Assembly (NCBI GenBank): GCA_900557645.1
Contig: USSZ01000019.1
Location: 1-19,345 of the forward strand
Direction of reading: 5' to 3'
DNA: 19,345 nucleotides
DNA from: an uncultured Eubacteriales bacterium
GTDB lineage: Bacteria > Bacillota > Clostridia > Christensenellales > UBA1242
Positions 13,591-19,345 of this stretch are shown piece after piece; within the stretch, counting starts at the first letter, position 1, and each line of letters begins with the position of its first letter. The notes beneath the pieces are model-generated. The model saw only the letters and a list, made by a program, of their open reading frames with translations. It did not search any database and was not told the origin of the DNA. The position numbers and the translations under genes were made by a program.

Positions 13591-15059
13591 ATGGAACATC
13601 TTTCATTATACAGGAAATATAGACCTAAAACTTTTGAAGAAGTTGTAGGACAAGAACATATTACTAGGGCACTTCAAAATCAAATTGCAACTGGCAAAGT
13701 TGGACATGCCTATCTTTTCACAGGCTCTCGTGGTATAGGAAAAACTTCTGTTGCAAGAATTTTTGCGAAGGCAGTAAATTGTTTAAATAATGAAAATGGT
13801 TCTCCTTGTGGGAAATGTGAAGTTTGCAAAAGACTTGAAGGAGCAAATGATATAAATGTAATTGAAATTGATGCTGCTTCAAATAATAGAGTTGATGATG
13901 TCCGTGAAATTCGTGAAAAAGTAAAATTTTTGCCTGTTGATGCAAAATATAAAGTTTATATTATTGACGAAGTGCATATGTTGACTGATAGTGCTTTTAA
14001 TGCATTATTAAAAACTTTGGAAGAGCCACCTTCACACGTTATATTTATTTTGGCAACAACAGAAGCACATAAACTTCCTGCAACAATCCTTTCAAGATGT
14101 ATTCGATTTGATTTTAGGCTTGTGTCAGTGCAAAATCTTACAAGACTTTTACAAGATATCCTTGATAAGGAAGAAATTTCTTATGATGATGAAGCGTTGA
14201 AAATGATTGCTGTGGCAGGAGAAGGCAGTGTCCGAGATACATTATCAATCGCTGATTGCATTATTGCTTTTGCGAATGGGAAGATAACTAAAGAAAGTGT
14301 AATGAAAGTTTTAGGGACAACCGATTATCAACTTTTAATTGATTATTTTGACTTACTGGCACAAAAAGACGTAGGAAGACTTTTACAACTTATTAATGAT
14401 ATAGATTCAAGTGGAAAAAATCTTTCTGTATTTGTTAAAGACTTATCAAAACAGGCAAGAAATTTGCTAATATGCACGTCTTGTGAGAAACCTAATGAAA
14501 TTTTATCGCTCCCACAAGAAGCATTTGATAAAATGAAAGTTCAAGCAGAAAAGTTTAGTGAAAAAGACTTGATTCGATATATGCAAATTTTTGGTGGTGC
14601 AGAAAATGAACTTCGTTACACTCTTTCGCCAAGACTGCTTCTTGAAACATTATCTTTATCGGCTTTAACTGGAATGGATAATGATGAAGTAAAAAAAAAC
14701 TGAAAATTAGTGCATCTATTGGGAAATTATCAGCAAAAAATGTTTGGGGGAAAGTAGTTTTATTCCTTAAAGAGCATAGGCAAGTGGCACTTCATGTTGC
14801 TTGTGGAGATATTACAGACGTTGAACTTAAAGATAATATGCTTATTATTAATGTAAATGAAGGAATGCTTGTCAATCTATTAAGTGATGGAAAACGTGAA
14901 ATTGAAAATGCTTTGCGTTGGCAAGGGCTTGATATTGCTGTTAAAATAAATGTAAAACATATTGAAAAAAGCGAAGAAGAGCAGGATATTGAAAAATTAA
15001 AAGAAATTTTTGGAGATTATTTAATTGTTAGAGGAGGAAATAAAAATGGCTTATGGTAA
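13591..15059 (+). CDS. dnaX: DNA polymerase III clamp-loader subunit DnaX; long (tau-like) form needs a -1 shift at an A9 tract
   Basis: The zero frame encodes 370 residues (13591-14703): an AAA+ clamp-loader ATPase with Walker A GSRGIGKTS (45-53), zinc Cys 64, 73, 76 and 79, Walker B IIDEVHML (124-131), sensor ATTE (155-158) and the SRC arginine finger (168-170). It then runs into A9 and stops at TGA (14701-14703). One base back (-1), the frame stays open to 15059 and encodes a typical DnaX C-terminal region (NVWGKVVLFLKEHRQ ... IENALRWQGLDIAVKI), for 489 residues in all. That frame has no start codon with a ribosome binding site, and its stop overlaps ybaB, so it is not a separate gene. Short gamma-like and long tau-like products from one gene are known from E. 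coli (ribosomal) and Thermus (A9 transcriptional slippage). A miscounted homopolymer would look the same. RBS AGGAG at 13581-13585. Confidence 0.92.
14691..14703 (+). promoter_or_regulatory. Candidate slippery frameshift site in dnaX
   Basis: Nine A (14691-14699), then C and an immediate zero-frame TGA. Read in frame it is GTA AAA AAA AAC TGA and contains the in-frame heptamers A AAA AAA and A AAA AAC, both of which allow -1 re-pairing. A short Shine-Dalgarno-like GGA (14676-14678) lies 12 nt upstream, in the range that stimulates -1 shifts. I see no strong downstream hairpin. Confidence 0.65.
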
Positions 15060-15369
15060 TTTTGGAGGATTTGGTGGTGCTAATATAAATCAATTAATGC
15101 GTCAAGCACAAAAAATGCAAGAGGAAATGGCTAAAGCAAAAAAAGAACTTGAAGAAAGTGAGTTTTCTTCAAGTGTAGGTGGTGGAATGGTTGAAGCAAA
15201 GATGATGGGAGATCGAACTTTAAAATCTATTTCTATTAAACCTGAAGTTGTTGATCCAGATGATGTTGAAATGCTTGAAGATTTAATTGTTTCAGCAGTA
15301 AATGATTGTTTAGGTCAAATAAACAGAAAAGAAAAAGAATCTTTACCAAATGTTCCAGGAATGATGTAA
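15046..15369 (+). CDS. ebfC: YbaB/EbfC-family nucleoid-associated protein
   Basis: A 107-residue DNA-binding protein that forms a dimer gripping DNA like tweezers. The sequence has the family layout: a Gly-rich N-terminus (MAYGNFGGFGG), a helix NQLMRQAQKMQEEMAKAKKEL, a strand region VGGGMVEAKMMGDRTLKSISI, then VDPDDVEMLEDLIVSAVNDC and a Pro/Met tail. The frame is open from a TTG at 15025, but ATG 15046 has AGGAGG at 15032-15037 and starts the family's usual N-terminus. It overlaps the long dnaX frame by 14 nt and precedes recR by 1 nt; dnaX-ybaB-recR is a widely conserved order. Confidence 0.95.
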   Translation: MAYGNFGGFGGANINQLMRQAQKMQEEMAKAKKELEESEFSSSVGGGMVEAKMMGDRTLKSISIKPEVVDPDDVEMLEDLIVSAVNDCLGQINRKEKESLPNVPGMM

Positions 15370-15370
15370 A

Positions 15371-15961
15371 ATGCAAGATGATGTTATTGAAAAATTAATT
15401 GAACAGTTTAGAACTTTGCCTGGCGTTGGCTATAAAACAGCACAACGCTATGCTTTTTCTATTATAGAAGGTAAAAGCGAAAGAGCAAAAAGGTTTGCTG
15501 ACGCAATTATTGAAGCAAAAGAAAAAATTGGATTTTGTAAAATTTGTGGCAATTTTACTGATAAAGAAATTTGTCCTATTTGTCAGTCAAGGGATAGAAA
15601 AATTATTTGTGTCGTAAAAGAACCTAAAGATATTCTTGCAATGGAAAAAGTTAAAACATATAATGGTGTTTATCATGTTTTATTTGGGACTATTAGTCCA
15701 CTTGAACATAGAGGACCAAATGATATTAAAATTAAAGAATTGCTTCAAAGAGTGTCTCAAGATAAAGTACAAGAGGTTATTATGGCAACAAATCCAGATG
15801 TAGAAGGCGATGCAACGGCAATGTATATTGCAAAGTTATTACGTCCTTTAGGGGTAAGAGTTACAAGAATTGCTCAAGGAATTGCAATGGGAAGCGATCT
15901 TGAATTTGCTGACGAGTTTACTCTTGCAAAAGCACTTGAAGGAAGAAGAGATATTGATTAA
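15371..15961 (+). CDS. recR: Recombination mediator protein RecR
   Basis: A 196-residue protein that works with RecO (and RecF) to load RecA on single-stranded gaps. Visible parts: helix-hairpin-helix TLPGVGYKTAQRYAF (15-29), a zinc finger with Cys56, 59, 68 and 71 (C-x2-C-x8-C-x2-C), and a Toprim domain from about 78 with ICVVKEPKD, YHVLFGTISPLEHRGP (101-116) and ATNPDVEGDATA (139-150). The C-terminal VTRIAQGIAMGSDLEFAD (164-181) is canonical. Length is normal. The start follows the ybaB stop by 1 nt, with AGGA at 15357-15360 as ribosome binding site, indicating coupled translation. Confidence 0.97.
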   Translation: MQDDVIEKLIEQFRTLPGVGYKTAQRYAFSIIEGKSERAKRFADAIIEAKEKIGFCKICGNFTDKEICPICQSRDRKIICVVKEPKDILAMEKVKTYNGVYHVLFGTISPLEHRGPNDIKIKELLQRVSQDKVQEVIMATNPDVEGDATAMYIAKLLRPLGVRVTRIAQGIAMGSDLEFADEFTLAKALEGRRDID

Positions 15962-15975
15962 TATTAGGAGAAATA

Positions 15976-17736
15976 ATGGTTATACAGGAAATAGAAGATC
16001 TTTTAAACGAAGGTAGAGAAAAGGCAGGTTATAGTGAAAAATTATCTATAACTTTTTCTAATATGCCAAAACTTTGTGATTTTCAATGTAATGGGTGTTT
16101 TTCTCTTGCAAAAAAAATTGGTGGAAACCCTTTTGATGTTGCAGAAAAAATAGTGAAAAACATTCCACAAAACGATGATTTTATTTTTGAAGTTGCAAAA
16201 CCTGCATTCATTAATATTAAACTAACTGATAAAAAACTTGAAAATCTTGGCAATGAATTTTTAAATGATGAAATGGGTGGAGTTCAAAAACATCAAAAAA
16301 GTCAAAAAGTTATTTTAGATTATGGTGGTGCAAATGTTGCAAAAGCATTACATATTGGGCATTTGCGTTCCCCTATAATTGGCGAAAGTTTAAAAAGACT
16401 TTATAAATTTTTAGGCGATGAAGTTATCTCTGATGCTCATCTTGGTGATTGGGGACTTCAAATGGGGCTTACTGAACTTCAATTATATAATGATGGAATT
16501 TTAGATTATTATTTTACAGGGAAAGGAAAAGAGCCAATTATTACTTTGGATTTATTAAATGAAGCATATCCAAAGGCAAGTCTAAGAAAAAATAATGACG
16601 AGGACTTTAAAAATCAAGCCGATGATTGGACTTTAAAAATACAAAATAAAGAAGAACCTTATTTTACTATTTATAAAAAAATCAGACAAGTTTCGGTTGA
16701 ACAAATTAAAAAACATTATAGCGAACTTGGCGCTGAATTTGATTTATGGTATGGTGAAAGTGATGCTGATGCTTATATAGATAAGGCACTTAAAATAATT
16801 GAAGATAAGGGACTTACTAGAGTTAGTGATGGTGCTGTAATTGTTGATGTTGCAGAAGAAGGAGAAAACATTCCTTTGCCAAAGTCTAGTCCTGATGAAG
16901 TTCAAAGATATAAAAACCCTATGCCTCCTGCTATTTTGAAAAAATATAATGGAGGGGTATTGTATGCTACAACAGATATTGCGACTATCTTGATGAGAAA
17001 TGAAACAATCAAAAATGTCGACAGAATTGAATATATTGTTGACGGAAGACAAAAAAATCATTTTACTCAAGTTTTTAGAGTTTGCAAGAAAGCAGGTATA
17101 TCTCCAGAGAATCAACAACTTATTCATATAGGTTTTGGAACTATGACTGGGAAAGATGGAAAACCTTTCAAAACTCGTAGTGGTGATACGATAAAACTTG
17201 AAGATATTATCAATTTGTTAATTGATAAGGCTAGCGAAAAGTTAAAGGCAAATAATGCACCAGTGTCAAGGGAAACAGCATTAAAGATAGGTGTTGCTGC
17301 AATGAAGTTTGGTGATTTATCAAATAGCGTTGTAAAAGATTATGTTTTTGACATTGATAAGTTTTTATCTTTTGAAGGCAAAACTGGACCATATCTACAA
17401 TACACAGTTGTCCGAATTAATTCGATATTAAATAGATGCAATGATAAAGCAGGTAAATTTTTTATCAATTCAGATGAAGAACGAGAGATAATAAAATCTA
17501 TTTTGAAACTAAATTCTGCTTATGAAATTTGCTATCAAGAAAAATCTTTAAATGCTTTATGTTCTGCGACTTATGATCTTGCAAGTAACTTTTCTACTTT
17601 TTATAATAATCATAATGTTATAAACGAAAGTAATTCACAAATAAAACAAAGTTATATTTCTTTATTAAACCTTGTTAAAAAAGAATTAAGCACAGCACTT
17701 TATGTGCTAGGAATTGACATTCCAGAAAAAATGTAA
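15976..17736 (+). CDS. argS: Arginine--tRNA ligase
   Basis: A 586-residue class I aminoacyl-tRNA synthetase that charges tRNA-Arg in the cytosol. It has the N-terminal additional domain typical of ArgRS (about 1-105), the HIGH motif as ALHIGHLRS (H126 to H129), HLGDWGLQMG, and the degenerate KMSKS region GTMTGKDGKPFKTRSGD characteristic of many ArgRS. The C-terminal anticodon-binding helical domain ends with KKELSTALYVLGIDIPEKM, close to the usual family terminus. The ribosome binding site is AGGAG (15965-15969). It lies 14 nt after recR and completes the dnaX operon; argS at this place is not part of the commonly conserved cluster. No convincing terminator follows. Confidence 0.97.
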   Translation: MVIQEIEDLLNEGREKAGYSEKLSITFSNMPKLCDFQCNGCFSLAKKIGGNPFDVAEKIVKNIPQNDDFIFEVAKPAFINIKLTDKKLENLGNEFLNDEMGGVQKHQKSQKVILDYGGANVAKALHIGHLRSPIIGESLKRLYKFLGDEVISDAHLGDWGLQMGLTELQLYNDGILDYYFTGKGKEPIITLDLLNEAYPKASLRKNNDEDFKNQADDWTLKIQNKEEPYFTIYKKIRQVSVEQIKKHYSELGAEFDLWYGESDADAYIDKALKIIEDKGLTRVSDGAVIVDVAEEGENIPLPKSSPDEVQRYKNPMPPAILKKYNGGVLYATTDIATILMRNETIKNVDRIEYIVDGRQKNHFTQVFRVCKKAGISPENQQLIHIGFGTMTGKDGKPFKTRSGDTIKLEDIINLLIDKASEKLKANNAPVSRETALKIGVAAMKFGDLSNSVVKDYVFDIDKFLSFEGKTGPYLQYTVVRINSILNRCNDKAGKFFINSDEEREIIKSILKLNSAYEICYQEKSLNALCSATYDLASNFSTFYNNHNVINESNSQIKQSYISLLNLVKKELSTALYVLGIDIPEKM

Positions 17737-17754
17737 AAATTTTTAAAAAGGGTA

Positions 17755-17783
17755 TTTACATTTTGAAAAAAATGTGCTATTAT
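17755..17783 (+). promoter_or_regulatory. Strong promoter of the 44-aa gene
   Basis: -35 TTTACA (17755-17760), a 17-bp spacer ending in TGC and -10 TATTAT (17778-17783), i.e. an extended -10. It starts 19 nt after the argS stop codon and gives a short leader of about 20 nt. Confidence 0.8.
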
Positions 17784-17808
17784 AAAACCAAGTTAATGGA
17801 GGGCTAAT

Positions 17809-17943
17809 ATGACAAAATTGAATGTCAGTGTAGAAGGATTACTTAAAGGTAGAATAATTGCTAAAAAAAGCCAAATAAACAAAGGACCAAAAACTCTTGA
17901 TGTAAACTTTGGAAAGTTTAAGGAGCAAGAACCTGAATTATAA
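17809..17943 (+). CDS. Small 44-residue protein of unknown function
   Basis: An ATG-initiated frame of 45 codons with an almost perfect ribosome binding site GGAGGG (17798-17803, 5-nt gap), its own extended -10 promoter and an immediate strong terminator, so it is a complete monocistronic unit. The product (begins MTKLNVSVEGLLKGRIIAKK, ends GKFKEQEPEL) is soluble, with a basic middle and an acidic C-terminus, no Cys, no membrane segment and no signal peptide. I do not recognise the family. The signals around it are stronger than those of many housekeeping genes here, which suggests it is well expressed. It could be a small regulator or accessory protein; nothing in the sequence decides. Confidence 0.72.
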   Translation: MTKLNVSVEGLLKGRIIAKKSQINKGPKTLDVNFGKFKEQEPEL

Positions 17944-17947
17944 TGAA

Positions 17948-17978
17948 AAAAGGGGATATCCCCTTTTATTTTTTTTTG
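17948..17978. terminator. Terminator after the 44-aa gene, shared with the convergent gene
   Basis: A 20-bp perfect palindrome (17948-17967): stems AAAAGGGG and CCCCTTTT around ATAT. On the plus strand a long T-rich run follows; on the minus strand the stem runs into six T. It can therefore end both the 44-aa gene and the gene at 17984-18463. Confidence 0.9.
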
Positions 17979-17983
17979 TCTTA

Positions 17984-18463
17984 TTATACTTGATTTTCAT
18001 CTTCAAAGTTGACATAGTTTCGCAATTCTGTATTTTTAATTAAATAATCAAAAGCATCTTCTAGAAGTTTTCTATTAGGTGCTTTTTCTTTTATTATATC
18101 AAAGCATTTCAAAGTGATTTTATTTATTAATTCATTTAAAATGCCAAATTGATCATTTTTACTAACTTTTTTTAGTTTATCAATATAATAGTCAATTTGT
18201 TTTGCTTTTGTTTTGAAGATTTTAAATGAATTTTCATCAATTATTGGTTTTAATAATGTGAATAAAAGCATTTCAAATGAATGTAAAGTTCCTTTAAAAG
18301 AATGCCTTGGAGGTAACTCTGTGTAAGTAGTGCTATTTATTTTCTTCTTTATTTTGACTATTTGACCGTCATCTTTACGACATAAATAATTTTTATAGTA
18401 TATTTTATCTTCATAAGTAACATAAGTTTTGATTATCTCATAATGATTAGTATTTTTTGCCAT
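17984..18463 (-). CDS. Hypothetical protein, 159 residues
   Basis: I do not recognise it. The frame is open from 18511, but I start at 18463 (MAKNTNHYEI) because that ATG has GGAG at 18472-18475 and the upstream ATG lies in the promoter. The N-terminal third (TYVTYEDKIYYKNYLCRKDDG) alternates Tyr and charged residues and looks like a small beta unit; the rest (about 60-159) looks helical (SFEMLLFTLLKPII, then KLKKVSKNDQFGILNELIN). It is cytosolic, with no membrane segment. It is monocistronic, with a promoter at 18483-18511 and the shared terminator at 17948-17978, and lies next to the rRNA operon. Function unknown. Confidence 0.75.
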   Translation of the reverse strand: MAKNTNHYEIIKTYVTYEDKIYYKNYLCRKDDGQIVKIKKKINSTTYTELPPRHSFKGTLHSFEMLLFTLLKPIIDENSFKIFKTKAKQIDYYIDKLKKVSKNDQFGILNELINKITLKCFDIIKEKAPNRKLLEDAFDYLIKNTELRNYVNFEDENQV

Positions 18464-18482
18464 TTTTATTTCTCCATAACAT

Positions 18483-18511
18483 ATTCTAATCAAAATAAAA
18501 TAAATAATCAA
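18483..18511 (-). promoter_or_regulatory. Promoter of the 159-aa hypothetical gene
   Basis: On the minus strand, -35 TTGATT (18506-18511), a 17-bp spacer and -10 TAGAAT (18483-18488). Transcription would start near 18476, just before the GGAG ribosome binding site, which supports the 18463 start codon. Confidence 0.55.
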
Positions 18512-18667
18512 TTTAATTTTTATTATATAAATATTATTTTCAAAGTTTTGTATTATTTTGTTTTTAAATGATAATTTTAGTCAATAAAAAATGTATGTGA
18601 ATCAATGTTTTAAGCATTTTATTTGAAGAAATTTCCACAACGGGTGCTAGAGTATCATAGAAAAGTG

Positions 18668-18739
18668 AAAAAAAAGGATAAAAAAGGTTAAAAAAGATAT
18701 AAAAAAGTGTTGACATAGGTAGAGGGAATGTGTTAATAT
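18668..18739 (+). promoter_or_regulatory. rRNA operon promoter with phased A-tract upstream region
   Basis: Perfect -35 TTGACA (18710-18715) and -10 TAATAT (18734-18739) with an 18-bp spacer and an extended TGT before the -10; TTAATA (18733-18738, 17 bp) is the alternative. Four A-tracts (18668-18675, 18680-18685, 18690-18695, 18701-18706) stand directly upstream with centres about 10-11 bp apart. This fits an UP element and intrinsically curved DNA. The gap between it and the hypothetical gene's promoter (18512-18667) shows nothing else. Confidence 0.8.
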
Positions 18740-18745
18740 ATAAAC

Positions 18746-18908
18746 GCTAACTTGGAGACGAGTTAGGGAACAATGGCAATTAAATAATATATATGATAAG
18801 TACAAGAATTGAAACGAAGTCAATTTACTTAAAGTTATTGAGCCGAAGCGCTATAGTGTAAGTAGCGTGGAAAAAATCAAACCCAGAAACCGAAAAGGTT
18901 TAGAAATA
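18746..18908 (+). other. 16S rRNA 5' leader with several small hairpins
   Basis: About 160 nt between the predicted transcription start and mature 16S. Inverted repeats: CTAACT/AGTTAG (18747-18766), AATTGA/TCAATT (18807-18825), CGCTA/TAGCG (18849-18867) and AAACC/GGTTT (18887-18901). They probably serve antitermination and 16S processing. I see no clear boxA. The matching 3' processing strand would lie beyond the window. Confidence 0.5.
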
Positions 18909-19345
18909 TATATTTAGAGTTTGATCCTGGCTCAGGACGAACGCTGGCGGCGTGCTTCAAACATGCAAGTCGAACGGAGTTAATTTTGAAGCTTGCTTTA
19001 GAATTAACTTAGTGGCGGACTGGTGAGTAACGCGTGAGTAATCTGCCTATCACAGGGGGATAACAGAGGGAAACTTCTGCTAATACCGCATAAGACCACA
19101 GGATGGCATCATCAAGGGGTCAAAGGTTAGATCTGGTGATAGATGAGCTTGCGTATCATTAGCTAGTTGGTGAGGGTAAAGGCCCACCAAGGCGACGATG
19201 ATTAGCCGATCTGAGAGGATGACCGGCCACACTGGGACTGAGATACGGCCCAGACTCCTACGGGAGGCAGCAGTTAGGAATATTGGGCAATGGAGGAAAC
19301 TCTGACCCAGCAACGCCGCGTGAAGGATGAAGGTCTTCGGATTGT
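18909..19345 (+). rRNA. rrs: 16S ribosomal RNA, 5' part, cut by the window end
   Basis: Starts about 7 nt before the universal AGAGTTTGATCCTGGCTCAG (18916-18935) and contains the conserved ACGAACGCTGGCGGCGTGC, GTGGCGGACTGGTGAGTAACG, ACTGGGACTGAGATACGG, ACTCCTACGGGAGGCAGCAG and GCAACGCCGCGTGAAGGATG blocks in normal order. The 437 nt correspond to roughly the first 430 positions of the E. coli molecule. The pattern fits Bacillota; I cannot name a genus. The mature 5' end is estimated by alignment with E. coli numbering. A window or contig ending inside 16S is common because rRNA operons are repeated. Confidence 0.97.

Noticed and set aside
14784..15059. Separate 91-codon gene starting at a GTG
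   Set aside because: No ribosome binding site before the GTG, the frame extends upstream to the A9 tract, and its sequence is the normal C-terminal part of DnaX; treated as part of dnaX.
18636..18646. DnaA-box-like TTTCCACAA
   Set aside because: A single imperfect match with no cluster, no dnaA or dnaN gene and no AT-rich unwinding arrangement; not evidence of an origin.
19080..19313. 77-codon minus-strand open frame
   Set aside because: It lies wholly inside conserved 16S rRNA sequence, antisense to it; such frames are a standard annotation artefact.

Overview
The window is very AT-rich DNA with short intergenic gaps, strong AGGAG-type ribosome binding sites, SigA-like promoters (TTGACA or TTTACA, 17 bp, TATAAT-like) and compact hairpin-plus-T-run terminators. 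Protein motifs (a SpoVB/MurJ-type flippase, DUF1540, YqhQ/DUF1385 next to prmC-prfA, dnaX-ybaB-recR) and the start of a 16S rRNA point to a low-GC member of the Bacillota, most likely an uncultured Clostridia-type lineage. I cannot place it more precisely from 437 nt of 16S.

Layout. 54-2832: a membrane DUF1385 domain fused to the PrmC methyltransferase, overlapping prfA, the gene for its substrate RF1. 2906-5307 (minus): a two-gene glycosyltransferase operon (GT28-like then GT4) of the kind that builds membrane glycolipids; the GT28 gene is split by a nine-G tract. 5460-5903 (minus): rplI with its own promoter, divergent from a double DUF1540 Cys-rich protein (5995-6309). 6406-7893: a protein of unknown function with a long charged tail. 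7941-8621 (minus): another unknown protein. 8735-10255: a MOP-superfamily flippase. 10426-13332: dusB, then pgk-tpiA with a 4-nt overlap and a clear terminator. 13591-17736: the operon dnaX-ybaB-recR-argS, with dnaX interrupted at an A9 slippery tract. 17755-17980: a self-contained 44-codon gene with promoter, RBS and terminator. 17984-18463 (minus): an unknown protein. 18668-19345: a bent-DNA rRNA promoter, a structured leader and the 5' part of 16S rRNA, cut by the window edge.

Most of the content is housekeeping: translation termination, ribosome, tRNA modification and charging, glycolysis, replication and recombination. The points most worth a second look are the two nine-base homopolymers that break dnaX and the GT28 gene in the same direction (programmed or phase-variable expression, or a shared sequencing artefact), three genes that appear to be leaderless, the degenerate DUF1385-PrmC fusion, the isolated 44-aa gene and the helically phased A-tracts before the rRNA promoter. 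I found no CRISPR array, transposase, phage gene or tRNA gene, and nothing I can defend as a new defence-like system.
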